Positions 15,146 to 23,708 of a stretch of DNA of 36,859 nucleotides are shown piece by piece. This DNA is from an uncultured Alphaproteobacteria bacterium (GTDB lineage: Bacteria; Pseudomonadota; Alphaproteobacteria; HIMB59; GCA-002718135). The first letter of the stretch is position 1; each line of letters starts with the position of its first letter. A program made the position numbers and the translations under genes. The stretch covers positions 1-36,859 of the forward strand of contig CACNUI010000004.1 in assembly GCA_902623545.1 (NCBI GenBank), read 5' to 3'. The notes below the pieces were generated by a model. It did not search any database and had not been told where the DNA came from. It saw only the letters and a list, made by a program, of their open reading frames with translations.

Positions 15146-15514
15146 TTATGATCTACTATAAATATAAAAAGCTATTGTAAATAATGCTGTTAAGACTACG
15201 TTTATATAAGGTGTAGCGCCCGCAATAACCCCCGTAACAATATGAAACAGGATTATAGAAGTAAATAAAAGACTGCCAAAAGCAAATAGCATTCCAATTG
15301 ATTTTAGATTTTCTGCTGCAATATCAGGAAATCTCCAGCTCCAAATACCAACAACAAAAAGTACAACACCGGTAAACTGACCAAATGTAATCAAATCTGG
15401 CGTAGCCTCCCAACCGGTCCCAAATGCAATCCAAATTGATCCCAAAAATAATGATCCTAAACCATTAACTATTAGAATAATACCCTGAATTTTAAAAAGT
15501 AAACTTAAATTCAT
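15146..15514 (-). CDS. Small four-helix integral membrane protein of unknown function
   Basis: The 122-residue product has about four hydrophobic segments (roughly residues 4-26, 39-57, 68-90 and 97-119) with the polar loops GTGWEATPD and RFPDIAAEN between them. The start ATG at 15514 is chosen because a clear Shine-Dalgarno AGGAGT lies six bases upstream; an upstream in-frame TTG at 15529 overlaps that site and is unlikely. The gene is monocistronic, with its own GC-rich hairpin after the stop. A good ribosome binding site, rare among neighbours, suggests substantial expression. I do not recognise the family. Confidence 0.72.
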   Translation of the reverse strand: MNLSLLFKIQGIILIVNGLGSLFLGSIWIAFGTGWEATPDLITFGQFTGVVLFVVGIWSWRFPDIAAENLKSIGMLFAFGSLLFTSIILFHIVTGVIAGATPYINVVLTALFTIAFYIYSRS

Positions 15515-15595
15515 TTGTACTCCTTTCAAACAAATTAGATACTAAAGATTATGATTCTAAAAAAATAATTATAGTAATTTAATATTATAAATTAA

Positions 15596-16198
15596 TTACT
15601 TTTCATTTAATTGAATCCACTTGATACAATCCTCTAGTCTATCATCACCCCAAAAAACTTCTTTTTGATAGATAAATGTTGGACTACCAAATACCCCATT
15701 TTTATAAGCTCTATCTGTATTATCTAAATATTTTTGATTTACTTCTTGTGACTTAGCTTTATTTAATAAATTTTCCTTATCCAATTTTAATTCTTGCAAA
15801 ATCTCTGTCAAATTTGGTTCTGTTGCTGGCTCTTTTCCTTCCTGAAACCATCTTTTGTAAGTGAGAGTAACGTAATCTACACCCCAACCCTCTTCCATTC
15901 CTAAAATTGCAAGTTGGTTTGCCAAATCAAATTCTTTAAGAGGATAAGGTGCTGGCACTTTAGCAAAAAATCCATAAAATTTTGCTCTTCTTTCAATATC
16001 CCTCCACATATAATCTGATTTTATTTTTTTTGATGGCGGTGTAAACGGAATATTATCCATATCCATCATGATCTTTCGAACACTAAAAGGATGCCAATTA
16101 AACTTAAGATTTTCTTTTTTAGAAACATGAGCCAATCTATTTACTGAAAGATAAGTATATGTACTACCTATAGAAAACCAAAAATCTATTTCTGTCAT
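15596..16198 (-). CDS. 2-hydroxychromene-2-carboxylate isomerase-like protein (DsbA/GST-kappa fold)
   Basis: The product is 200 residues from the ATG at 16198, or 205 from 16213. It opens with IDFWFSIGSTYTYL, which matches the (Y/F)DFxxSxxSPYSYL start of HCCA isomerases and GST kappa, where Ser binds the glutathione thiol. The helical insertion and the C-terminal GVFGSPTFIY (cis-Pro loop) followed by WGDDRLED complete the fold. There is no CxxC, so it is not a disulfide oxidoreductase. Members isomerise aromatic-degradation intermediates using glutathione, but many are of unknown substrate. It is divergent from the MFS gene. The inner start is preferred because the conserved beta strand begins right there. 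Confidence 0.82.
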   Translation of the reverse strand: MTEIDFWFSIGSTYTYLSVNRLAHVSKKENLKFNWHPFSVRKIMMDMDNIPFTPPSKKIKSDYMWRDIERRAKFYGFFAKVPAPYPLKEFDLANQLAILGMEEGWGVDYVTLTYKRWFQEGKEPATEPNLTEILQELKLDKENLLNKAKSQEVNQKYLDNTDRAYKNGVFGSPTFIYQKEVFWGDDRLEDCIKWIQLNEK

Positions 16199-16289
16199 AG
16201 AAGTATTATACATTATTTTTAAATAATTGAATTAATTATTTTATTTTCAATAAATATAACTAATAAATTACAAATAAGTTTAAATTAAT

Positions 16290-17447
16290 ATGAAATCAGA
16301 TTTTAGAAAAGAAATTCTAACATGTTTTGGCGGAGCATTTCTAATTATGTTTATGATAGGTATATATTTTGTACATCTACCATGGAATATGGAAAGGCTA
16401 AATATTTCAGAAACTCAACTTGGTATTTCAATATGTGCTTTTGGTTTTGCGAATCTATTTGCTAATCAGTTTGGTGCAAGAATACTGGTACCCAAAATTG
16501 GTACATCAAATACAATAATTATAGGAGCAATAATTTTCTCTTACTTGCCAATGATAATTGCAAGTGTTCCAAATTATTTTTATTTTACATTATTTTTTAT
16601 TCCAATTGGAATAGGTGCTGGATTAATTTTTCCAGTTTTAAATTCTCAAATGGCAATAATCGAACAAAAAACAAAAAGAATACTTATACCTTTTACACAA
16701 GCATGTTTTTCTGCAGGTTCATTGTGCGGTGCATTAGTTGCAGCCTTATTTATTAAATTAATACCAGATCCAAGAATTACTTTTTTTATAGTTGGAACAT
16801 TATTTTTTATTTATGCAATTTGTTTTTACTTTTTTGGCCTTGATAAAAAATATGAAATTGATGAAAAAGTTGGACGATTGCAGTTACCTAAAAATAACAT
16901 TTTAATCTATGGGTTTTTATTAATGATGAACTTTGCTACTTTAGGGATTATCATTGATTGGTCACCAGTATGGTTAACGAAAGAATTAGACGCTCCATTA
17001 TTTCTAGGAGGATTAATTATAATATTTTTTAATGGTGGTGAAATATTTGCAAGAGTAGCTGCGAGTAAATTAATTAATAAATTTGGTGACATAACTGTTG
17101 GTAGCTACTTTAGTATAATTTCATGCACAATCTTATTCTTATCTATTTTAACATCAAATCTATATATAATCCTTTTTGGAATTATAATATTTGGCTTTGG
17201 AACAGCAAATTTTGTTGCTGTTGTTTTGAGACAAGCAATAAGTGAAACAAATGAATCAATAAGTCTTACAGTTTCAAATTTATTAACACTTGGTTTTGCT
17301 GGATTTATTTTTGGCCCAGCAATTGTCGGATATTTAGCAGAACTTATTAGTTTAACTTTTAATATGTATTTGCTTTCAATAATTTGGGCTTTCAATGGTT
17401 TAGCTCTTTTTTATTTAATTAATAAAAATAAATTAAAAGATAATTAA
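16290..17447 (+). CDS. Major facilitator superfamily transporter
   Basis: A 385-residue inner-membrane protein with about twelve hydrophobic segments arranged in two halves and a cytoplasmic loop around residues 187-205. The segment GARILVPKIG after helix 2 sits where MFS proteins carry the GxxxDRxGR-type motif A, in degenerate form. The N-terminal half resembles FucP/ProP-unrelated, drug- or sugar-type carriers, but I cannot assign a substrate. It is divergent from the HCCA-isomerase-like gene with a 91-base spacer and is followed by tRNA-Thr. No regulator is adjacent. Confidence 0.85.
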   Translation: MKSDFRKEILTCFGGAFLIMFMIGIYFVHLPWNMERLNISETQLGISICAFGFANLFANQFGARILVPKIGTSNTIIIGAIIFSYLPMIIASVPNYFYFTLFFIPIGIGAGLIFPVLNSQMAIIEQKTKRILIPFTQACFSAGSLCGALVAALFIKLIPDPRITFFIVGTLFFIYAICFYFFGLDKKYEIDEKVGRLQLPKNNILIYGFLLMMNFATLGIIIDWSPVWLTKELDAPLFLGGLIIIFFNGGEIFARVAASKLINKFGDITVGSYFSIISCTILFLSILTSNLYIILFGIIIFGFGTANFVAVVLRQAISETNESISLTVSNLLTLGFAGFIFGPAIVGYLAELISLTFNMYLLSIIWAFNGLALFYLINKNKLKDN

Positions 17448-17472
17448 ATTGTGATATTATATTACACACTAA

Positions 17473-17547
17473 GCCGCAGTAACTCAGGGGTAGAGTAACT
17501 CATTGGTAATGAGTAAGCCGGCAGTTCGAATCTGCCCTGTGGCACCA
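17473..17547 (+). tRNA. tRNA-Thr (GGT anticodon)
   Basis: The 75-base gene includes an encoded CCA at 17545-17547. The acceptor stem pairs GCCGCAG with CTGTGGC (one G-U), the D stem ACTC with GAGT, the anticodon stem ACTCA with TGAGT, and the T stem GGCAG with CTGCC. The loop TTGGTAA gives the GGT anticodon for ACC/ACU threonine codons. Confidence 0.95.
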
Positions 17548-17569
17548 TCAAATTTGAAAAATTTATTTT

Positions 17570-17977
17570 TTATTTTTCGGATCTACTAAATTTACGTAAA
17601 TTTGTATCAAGTTTATAATAATCTAATTTACCTTTTGTAAATATATTTGAGTCTGTTTTTAGTTTTGTTGGATTTTCAAACATACCAGCAGATATGCTTA
17701 TAGAGTTGCCTTTTTTGATTTTATAAAAAATACTTGCACCACATTTATTACAAAATCCTCTTTTTGCAAAGTTTGATGAATTGTACCAACGCAAAGTACT
17801 TTTATTCATAAAAATAATATTTTCTTCAAGACAGTTTGTGTAAGCAGCAAAATTACCATGAGTTTTCATACATTGTTTGCAATGACAGTTAATTACATGA
17901 CGAAGTTTTCCATAAATTTTAATTTTTACCCCACCACAAAGACATTTAGCAATTTGAGATTGTGCTTTTTTTTTCAT
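17570..17977 (-). CDS. GFA-family zinc protein (glutathione-dependent formaldehyde-activating enzyme/CENP-V fold)
   Basis: The 135-residue product shows the cysteine layout of the GFA family (PF04828): CLCGGVKIKI near the N-terminus, CHCKQCMKTHG in the first third, and GFCNKCGASIFYK in the second half, together forming two zinc sites on a beta-tent fold. Despite the family name, most members have no demonstrated formaldehyde activity and their reaction is unknown. It follows the membrane-protein gene at 17979 with a one-base gap, so the two probably share a transcript. Its 3' end faces tRNA-Thr 22 bases away. Confidence 0.87.
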   Translation of the reverse strand: MKKKAQSQIAKCLCGGVKIKIYGKLRHVINCHCKQCMKTHGNFAAYTNCLEENIIFMNKSTLRWYNSSNFAKRGFCNKCGASIFYKIKKGNSISISAGMFENPTKLKTDSNIFTKGKLDYYKLDTNLRKFSRSEK

Positions 17978-17978
17978 G

Positions 17979-18377
17979 TTATAATTTAGAATAATTTCTT
18001 AAAAATAATATTCCTGTTAACAAAGTTATAGCAGAAAATATGTATGCATTTCTTGAAATAACTTCAATATTTGTTTCTCCAGGACTATCTGTAATAACAT
18101 ATCTCCAAAAATTTATAGAACAAGCAAATTGAAATACAAAAATTGAAACAAAAACGGGTAATTGACTGTCTAATCCCCTAAATAATATTGTAATCAAACC
18201 AATACTAAAAGTAATAAATATTATTCCAATAATCTCTGATAAACCAGCAACGGCATGATTAAAATAACCTAAATTGGCTCTTGCGAATTCATCAGTAAAA
18301 ACTAAAAGTTGAACTGCGTAATATAGGAAAAAAAAGATATTTATGATGATTATTAATATGTCTATTTTTTTATTCAT
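17979..18377 (-). CDS. Four-helix membrane protein of unknown function
   Basis: The product is 132 residues from ATG 18377 (138 from 18395). It has about four hydrophobic segments, near residues 5-25, 43-63, 73-93 and 110-128, with conserved-looking polar stretches EFARANLGYFNHAVAG and YVITDSPGETN. I recognise no named domain. It is the upstream gene of a two-gene unit with the GFA protein. The inner start is preferred because the outer ATG would leave only 18 bases between divergent start codons; using 18377 gives 36. Regulation shared with the divergent GST operon is possible because of this tight spacing. Confidence 0.68.
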   Translation of the reverse strand: MNKKIDILIIIINIFFFLYYAVQLLVFTDEFARANLGYFNHAVAGLSEIIGIIFITFSIGLITILFRGLDSQLPVFVSIFVFQFACSINFWRYVITDSPGETNIEVISRNAYIFSAITLLTGILFLRNYSKL

Positions 18378-18413
18378 TATTATATATGATACCATCTATT
18401 AAACTTTCATAAC

Positions 18414-19070
18414 ATGAAAATAACTTTATATTATTTTAAAATTCCATTTTGGAGAGCAGAAGTAACACGTTTATCTCTATTTATTTCTGACATTCCATTT
18501 GATGATCATAGAATTGAAGGAGATGAATATGACGAGTTTAAGAAAACAGGTAAATTACCTAATGGCAAAATTGCCCCATTTAAACAATTACCAGTTTTGG
18601 AAGTTGATGAGAAAATCTTTGCACAAACTGGTGCTATTGCTAGATACTGTGGTAAACTTTCTGGCTTATATCCCAAAGATGATGATTATAAATCAGCATT
18701 AATTGATCAAATTATTGAAGCAGCTCAAGATATAAATTTTCTAGTCACTTTATCTGGCAGAGATAAAGACCCAGAAAAAAAGAGATTAGCAAGGGACATA
18801 CTAGCAACTAGACACTTACCAAAATGGTTTCAGTATTTAGAAAATCTAAATAGTCAAAATGATCAGTCAGTTTATTTTGTAGGAAAGGACTTAACTATAG
18901 CTGATCTAGCAATTTGGAGATTACTTGGATGGTTAACATCAGGTCTTTTAGATGGAGTGCCAATGAATATTTTAGAACCATACGAAAGATTAAAAAAATT
19001 GAGAAAAGAAATCTACAATCACCCAAAAGTAAATGAATGGATGATTAAAACATATGGAAAAATAATTTAG
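18414..19070 (+). CDS. Glutathione S-transferase
   Basis: A 218-residue protein with an N-terminal thioredoxin-like domain and an all-helical C-terminal domain. The start ITLYYFKIPFWRAEVTRL resembles sigma/alpha-type GSTs, with an early Tyr as the likely glutathione-activating residue. FKQLPVLEVDEKIFAQTGAIARYCG contains the cis-Pro and the glutathione gamma-Glu binding turn (QT/S-GAI). The C-terminal domain includes DLTIADLAIWRLLGW, the N-capping box region. The role may be detoxification or a specific metabolic step. It begins an apparent operon with pdxJ (8-base gap) and a LysE-type exporter. Confidence 0.88.
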   Translation: MKITLYYFKIPFWRAEVTRLSLFISDIPFDDHRIEGDEYDEFKKTGKLPNGKIAPFKQLPVLEVDEKIFAQTGAIARYCGKLSGLYPKDDDYKSALIDQIIEAAQDINFLVTLSGRDKDPEKKRLARDILATRHLPKWFQYLENLNSQNDQSVYFVGKDLTIADLAIWRLLGWLTSGLLDGVPMNILEPYERLKKLRKEIYNHPKVNEWMIKTYGKII

Positions 19071-19078
19071 CAATAAAA

Positions 19079-19813
19079 ATGACTGCATTAAGTGTTAATG
19101 TTAACAAATTTGCTTTAGTAAGAAATGCTAGAGGAGCTGACTTACCAAACTTAATTGATATTAGTAATAAATGTTTAAACTACGGTGCTGATGGGATTAC
19201 AGTGCATCCGCGCCCTGATGAAAGACACGCAAAATTTTCTGACCTTGACCCTTTAAAAGATTTATTATCAAAATTTAAAAATAAGGAATTTAATATAGAG
19301 GGATATCCATCAGATTTTTTTGTCAAAAAAGTAATTGAAGTTAAACCAGATCAAGTAACTTTAGTCCCAGATCCACCTGGCGCATTAACATCTTCTTTTG
19401 GTTGGGATTGTGAAATTAACAAAAATTTATTAACAGACATAGTTAGTGAATTTAAGAAAAATGATATTCGAGTTTCAATATTTATTAACCCATCTATAAA
19501 AACACTTGAAAATTTAGAAGTAATACAAACTGATAGAGTAGAACTTTATACTTTTAATTATGCTCATACCTTTAATGAAAATAAAGAAAAAGCAATTAAA
19601 GATTATATTGGTGTAAAAAACTATCTAAAAAAAGAGTTTCCAAAAATTGAATTAAATGCTGGTCATGATTTAAATTTAGAAAATTTAAAGTTTTTTTTAA
19701 ATAATGTAGATAATATTAAAGAAGTATCTATTGGCCATGCTCTCATCTGTGATACTTTTGAATTTGGCTTACAAGAAACAATTAAAAAATATTTAACCCT
19801 AACAAATAATTAA
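19079..19813 (+). CDS. pdxJ: Pyridoxine 5'-phosphate synthase, Bacteroidetes-like variant
   Basis: PdxJ joins 1-deoxyxylulose 5-phosphate and 3-amino-2-oxopropyl phosphate to make pyridoxine 5'-phosphate (EC 2.6.99.2). The 244-residue TIM barrel has LSVNVNKFALVRNARG, GADGITVHPRPDERH, NIEGYPS, QVTLVPDPPG and NAGHDLN. Canonical proteobacterial PdxJ starts with GVNIDHVATLRQARG and has HLREDRRHI; the NxNK, HPRPDERH and FNIEGYP wording here is the form I associate with Bacteroidetes. This suggests transfer or a divergent paralogue. It sits between GST and LysE genes with an 8-base gap upstream and none downstream, rather than with acpS or recO as often seen. Confidence 0.88.
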   Translation: MTALSVNVNKFALVRNARGADLPNLIDISNKCLNYGADGITVHPRPDERHAKFSDLDPLKDLLSKFKNKEFNIEGYPSDFFVKKVIEVKPDQVTLVPDPPGALTSSFGWDCEINKNLLTDIVSEFKKNDIRVSIFINPSIKTLENLEVIQTDRVELYTFNYAHTFNENKEKAIKDYIGVKNYLKKEFPKIELNAGHDLNLENLKFFLNNVDNIKEVSIGHALICDTFEFGLQETIKKYLTLTNN

Positions 19814-20431
19814 GTGACTTTTATATTTTGGCTTCAGTTTGCTACTGTCTGTGTTGCAGGAGCAATGTCACCGGGTCCAAGTTTAGCATTAATTATAAGA
19901 AATAGTATTACAATTAATCGATTTGCTGGCTTTATGACTGCTGTTGGTCATGGATTAGGTATGGGCGTGTATGCTGTATTTGCAGTTACTGGATTATCAA
20001 TAATTTTAACAACAAATGAATTATTATTTCAATTAATTCAAATAATTGGAATTCTTTTTTTATTATATTTAGGTTTTCAATTTATATTAAAAAAGAACGA
20101 GGGAATAGTTAAAATTAAGGAACAAAAAATTATTAATTCTTTCCTACAAGGATTTTCGATAGCGATTTTAAATCCCAAAATTCTTATATGGTTTTCAGCT
20201 GTCTTTTCTCAATTTGTAAAAATTGATGCCTCCTTTTTTTCGCATTCAATTCTTGTAGTTACTGCTTCTGTAATTGATGGCATCTGGTACATTATTGTAA
20301 CCCTTCTTGTAACAAGTTATGGAATGAATGATTTCTTCCAAAAAAAGCAGCGTATAATACAAAAAATATCAGGATTTATTTTAGTATTAATTGGTATTTT
20401 GCTAATTATAGATTTCTTCCAGAACTCTTAA
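19814..20431 (+). CDS. LysE/RhtB-family amino acid exporter
   Basis: A 205-residue inner-membrane protein with about six hydrophobic segments. The start region AGAMSPGPSLALIIRNSI carries the family SPGP motif, followed by GxxHGLGMGVYAVFAVTG, and ILNPKILIWFSAVFSQF corresponds to the conserved NPK segment in the second half. These carriers export amino acids such as homoserine, threonine or lysine; the substrate is undetermined. The start is GTG at 19814, immediately after the pdxJ stop, so the genes are likely co-transcribed. Its last 30 bases overlap the convergent dipeptidase gene. Confidence 0.88.
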   Translation: MTFIFWLQFATVCVAGAMSPGPSLALIIRNSITINRFAGFMTAVGHGLGMGVYAVFAVTGLSIILTTNELLFQLIQIIGILFLLYLGFQFILKKNEGIVKIKEQKIINSFLQGFSIAILNPKILIWFSAVFSQFVKIDASFFSHSILVVTASVIDGIWYIIVTLLVTSYGMNDFFQKKQRIIQKISGFILVLIGILLIIDFFQNS

Positions 20432-21484
20432 AATATTTTTTCCCATAATTTTTTCAATCTCTACATATTTATAACCTCTTTTTTCTAAAGACTCTTGAAT
20501 TATCATATGATCTAAACAATCATTCCATGAATGAGGTAAGCAATCAAGTCCGTCATAGTCACTGCCTATACCTACATAATCAATACCTATTTGATTAATT
20601 ACATATTCAATATGATCAACAAATATTTCTATACTCGGGCATATATATGCCAATTTTTTTTGAAGAAAATGTTGTTTTGCAATCCATTGAGAAATTTTAT
20701 TGGAATATTTTCTTTCAATAGAATTTAATTCATCAAGATATTTATTCCTTTCTTTTGATTCTCTTTCTTTAAAAGATTTATCAATAAAAAAAGGATATGG
20801 ATTTAAACCAATTAATCCTTTTGATTTTTTGATAGCTTGAATTTGATCATCTTTTAAATTACGAAAATGTGGGCACAAATTATACACGCTAGAATGTGAT
20901 GCAATAAAAGGTTTAGTACTCACAGATGCAATGTCCCAAAAACTTTTCTCTCCAATGTGAGAAACATCGACTAACACATTATTATCTTGGCAAATAGAAA
21001 TAACCTCTTTCCCAAATTCATTTAAGCCATGGCTTTTAAGTTTTGACAAATTGTAAGTCTCATCATAATTTGATGAAACCCAATCCAAAGAATGATTCCA
21101 AGTTGGACCAAAATAGAAAAGTCCCCTTTCAATAAAATGATATAAATTATTGATATCATTTTCTAAGCCTTCTCCACCTTCCATTGAAATTGGAAGCATT
21201 GTCTTATTTTTATCTATTGCTTCGTTAATGTCTGAGAGTTTTTTTGGGATAATAATTTCTTCATGTGATGAAATTCTTTCAATCTCATCATACATTTTAT
21301 CAGCTCTCTTAAAAAAATTTGGTTCTTTAGCATTGCTGGAGACCCAAATAATTAAAATCTCTAAATCAATTTCAGATTTTAGTAACCTTGGTATGTCCGT
21401 ATGCCCATGCAATGTAAGCTTTGTAACATCTTCACCTTCAATAACTCTTTGCACAAGATCATTATGCAAGTCAGCGACAAACAT
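20402..21484 (-). CDS. Membrane dipeptidase-like peptidase, family M19
   Basis: The 360-residue protein is an amidohydrolase-fold dipeptidase (renal dipeptidase family). Zinc ligands are visible: His7 and Asp9 in ADLHNDL, bridging Glu102 in SMEGGEGLE, His176 in DVSHIGEKS and His197 in ASHSS, followed by GIGSDYDGLD near residue 285-295. Family members hydrolyse dipeptides, including some with D-residues. No signal peptide is present, so it is likely cytoplasmic. It follows an exported cyclophilin gene by four bases on the same strand, and its 3' end overlaps the LysE gene convergently. Confidence 0.9.
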   Translation of the reverse strand: MFVADLHNDLVQRVIEGEDVTKLTLHGHTDIPRLLKSEIDLEILIIWVSSNAKEPNFFKRADKMYDEIERISSHEEIIIPKKLSDINEAIDKNKTMLPISMEGGEGLENDINNLYHFIERGLFYFGPTWNHSLDWVSSNYDETYNLSKLKSHGLNEFGKEVISICQDNNVLVDVSHIGEKSFWDIASVSTKPFIASHSSVYNLCPHFRNLKDDQIQAIKKSKGLIGLNPYPFFIDKSFKERESKERNKYLDELNSIERKYSNKISQWIAKQHFLQKKLAYICPSIEIFVDHIEYVINQIGIDYVGIGSDYDGLDCLPHSWNDCLDHMIIQESLEKRGYKYVEIEKIMGKNILRVLEEIYN

Positions 21485-21488
21485 CTAA

Positions 21489-22055
21489 TTATTTTACAAT
21501 CTCCATTTTAATTATTTTATCTGGATCAGCAGGTGGCTCACCTCTTGTGATATTATCAACATATTCCATACCTTCAGTAACTTGAGCCCAAACGGTATAT
21601 TGACCATCTAAAAAAGAGCAATCATTAAAACAAATGAAAAATTGACTATTGGCACTATTTGGATTTTGAGCTCTTGCCATTGATACTGCCCCCCTTCCAT
21701 GATTCTCAGAAGAAAATTCTGCCTCAATATCAGGAAGTTTTGACCCACCTGTTCCTGCTCTTGATAAGTTGAAATTATCGTTACTTGAATTCCCAAATTC
21801 TACATCACCGGTTTGAGCCATAAAGCCATCTATAACTCTATGAAAAACAACTCCATCATATTGTCCTTCTTCAATAAGTTGTTTGATTTGTTTTACATGT
21901 TTTGGTGCTACGTTTGGTTTAGTCTCTATTACAACAACACCATCTTTAAGTGTCATATGAATAGTATCTTTCTTTTCATCAGCCATTGAAATCCCCCCTT
22001 TTAAAAATAATGAGAATATGAAGATGAAAATAAGTAGTTTTTTAAATTTATTCAT
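21489..22055 (-). CDS. Exported peptidyl-prolyl cis-trans isomerase, cyclophilin type
   Basis: The 188-residue product begins with a signal peptide (MNKFKKLLIFIFIFSLFLKG, cleavage probably near residues 22-25), so it acts in the periplasm as a folding catalyst. The cyclophilin core includes YDGVVFHRVIDGFMAQTGD, GRGAVSMARAQNPNSANSQF and FLDGQYTVWAQVTEGM; the catalytic Arg in FHRV and the substrate-pocket residues are retained. This resembles PpiA. The ATG at 22055 is preferred over an upstream in-frame GTG at 22076, because the signal peptide starts cleanly there. The dipeptidase gene follows four bases downstream; RidA is divergent. Confidence 0.92.
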   Translation of the reverse strand: MNKFKKLLIFIFIFSLFLKGGISMADEKKDTIHMTLKDGVVVIETKPNVAPKHVKQIKQLIEEGQYDGVVFHRVIDGFMAQTGDVEFGNSSNDNFNLSRAGTGGSKLPDIEAEFSSENHGRGAVSMARAQNPNSANSQFFICFNDCSFLDGQYTVWAQVTEGMEYVDNITRGEPPADPDKIIKMEIVK

Positions 22056-22099
22056 ATTTGTTTTCTTTACCTTCACCCAAATTGTTTTATATATAAATA

Positions 22100-22564
22100 A
22101 TGCACATCTTTGAAGAAAATATCAAGAAATTAGATCTAAAAATTCCAGATATGCCAACTCCAATTGCAAATTACGCACCCTTTAAGGTTGCAGATAAGAC
22201 TGTTTATGTATCTGGTCAAGGACCAGTAATTGATGGTAAAATTCTTTATAGTGGAAAAGTTGGTGTAGATATCTCTGAAGAGGATGGAATAAAAGCTGCT
22301 GAAACTTGTTGCATTAATATTATTGCAGCTCTTAAAACATCTATAGATGGTGATTGGGACAGACTAGATTCTTTTTTAAAACTTGGAGGTTTTGTAAATT
22401 GCAAAGATAACTTTACCAATCAACCAAAGATCATAAATGGAGCATCAGATTTATTAGTCAATATTTTTGGTGACAAAGGAAAGCACTCAAGATTTGCAGT
22501 TGGCTCAAATGCACTTCCTCTAAATATTTCTGTTGAAATAGACGCCATCATAAAAATCAAATAA
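22100..22564 (+). CDS. RidA/YjgF-family protein
   Basis: A 154-residue protein of the YjgF/YER057c/UK114 superfamily. Landmarks are VYVSGQGPVIDGK, where the family has its SGQ strand, ACEN-like AAETCCINIIAAL, and SRFAVGSNALPLNISVEIDAI at the C-terminus (Arg for substrate carboxylate plus the VEID strand). It is longer at the N-terminus than standard RidA of about 130 residues, and resembles the related subgroup with a GKV-x-G-x-D-x-S-x-EDG loop. RidA deaminates reactive enamines made by PLP enzymes; this subgroup's activity is less certain. It lies 10 bases upstream of a FemAB-like acyltransferase gene. Confidence 0.87.
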   Translation: MHIFEENIKKLDLKIPDMPTPIANYAPFKVADKTVYVSGQGPVIDGKILYSGKVGVDISEEDGIKAAETCCINIIAALKTSIDGDWDRLDSFLKLGGFVNCKDNFTNQPKIINGASDLLVNIFGDKGKHSRFAVGSNALPLNISVEIDAIIKIK

Positions 22565-22574
22565 TAAACTTAAT

Positions 22575-23708
22575 ATGAGTAAATATTTTTTTTGCTCTTC
22601 GCTTAATGATATTAATAAATCAAATTGGAATGAATGTATTGGAAATGATCATCCATTCTTGCAATATGAATTTCTTCACGCATTAGAAAATAGTAAAAGT
22701 GCAAATACCAAAACAGGTTGGCAACCATATCATTACATAGAAAAAGAAAATGATAAAATTATTTCATTATGTCCACTTTACATAAAGAGCCATTCGTTTG
22801 GAGAATATATCTTTGATCATTCTTGGGCTGATGCTTATCATCGATATGGAATAAATTATTATCCAAAACTTCAATCTGCAATTCCGTTTACACCCGTTAC
22901 TGGTGATAGAATTGTTTTAAATAAGTCAGTTAAAGATAAAAAGAAAAAACAAGTTCAAGTAATTAAGAATATTATAGAAGAAGCTAAAAAAATAAACGTT
23001 TCTTCCCTGCATTTTAATTTTGTTAATGATGCTTCTAATTGGAATGATGTTGAGAATATTATGATTAGATCAGGGATACAGTTTCATTGGAATAATAATG
23101 AATATAAAAAATTTGATGATTTTTTAAATGACTTATCTTCTAGAAAAAGAAAAATAATTAGACGGGAAAGACAATGTATTGAAAAAAATAATTTACAAGT
23201 AAAATTACTTAATGGAGATGATATTAAAGAAGAGCATATAAGTTTTTTTTACGATTGTTACTTAGATACTACTGGAAGAAAATGGGGATCTACATATTTA
23301 ACTAAAGAATTTTTCTTTGAGATACTAGATAATTTCAAAAATAACATTTTGCTTATAATGGCCTTCCAAGATGACAAAATGGTAGCCTCTGCAATTAATT
23401 TTGTAAGTAAAACTCATTTATATGGTCGTTTATGGGGGTCAAAATACGAAGTTCCCTTTTTACATTTTGAGCTTTGTTACTATCAAGCAATAGAATATGC
23501 CATCAGAAATAACATTAAAATAGTTGAGGCTGGAGCTCAAGGTGAACATAAGTTACAGAGAGGCTATGTTCCTACTAAAACATGGAGTGCGCATTGGATT
23601 AAAGATCAAGAATTCAGCAGGGCAATTCAAAATTTTCTTGATAATGAAAGTCGGTTAATTGATAGTCAGAAAGAAAAATTAGATGATTTTCTCCCGTTCA
23701 AAAATTAA
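22575..23708 (+). CDS. FemAB/GNAT-fold peptidoglycan-related acyltransferase-like protein (COG3146)
   Basis: The 377-residue protein matches the COG3146 family, predicted N-acyltransferases with a FemAB-like twin GNAT fold. Characteristic segments are FLQYEFLHALENS near the N-terminus, FDHSWADAYHRYG, LHFNFVN, RKRKIIRRERQ in the middle, and the very conserved C-terminal GAQGEHKLQRGYVPTKTWSAHW. The substrate is not established; a role in peptidoglycan or an aminoacyl transfer is inferred only from fold. It follows the RidA-like gene by 10 bases, and its end overlaps the convergent clpA stop by four bases. Confidence 0.87.
   Translation: MSKYFFCSSLNDINKSNWNECIGNDHPFLQYEFLHALENSKSANTKTGWQPYHYIEKENDKIISLCPLYIKSHSFGEYIFDHSWADAYHRYGINYYPKLQSAIPFTPVTGDRIVLNKSVKDKKKKQVQVIKNIIEEAKKINVSSLHFNFVNDASNWNDVENIMIRSGIQFHWNNNEYKKFDDFLNDLSSRKRKIIRRERQCIEKNNLQVKLLNGDDIKEEHISFFYDCYLDTTGRKWGSTYLTKEFFFEILDNFKNNILLIMAFQDDKMVASAINFVSKTHLYGRLWGSKYEVPFLHFELCYYQAIEYAIRNNIKIVEAGAQGEHKLQRGYVPTKTWSAHWIKDQEFSRAIQNFLDNESRLIDSQKEKLDDFLPFKN

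Noticed and set aside
15596-16213. DsbA-type disulfide oxidoreductase
   Set aside because: The thioredoxin-like start has SIGSTYTYL and no CxxC, which fits HCCA isomerase/GST kappa instead.
16907-17395. Minus-strand frames opposite the MFS gene
   Set aside because: They arise from the U-rich codon bias of membrane-protein genes read in reverse; no start context or homology is visible.
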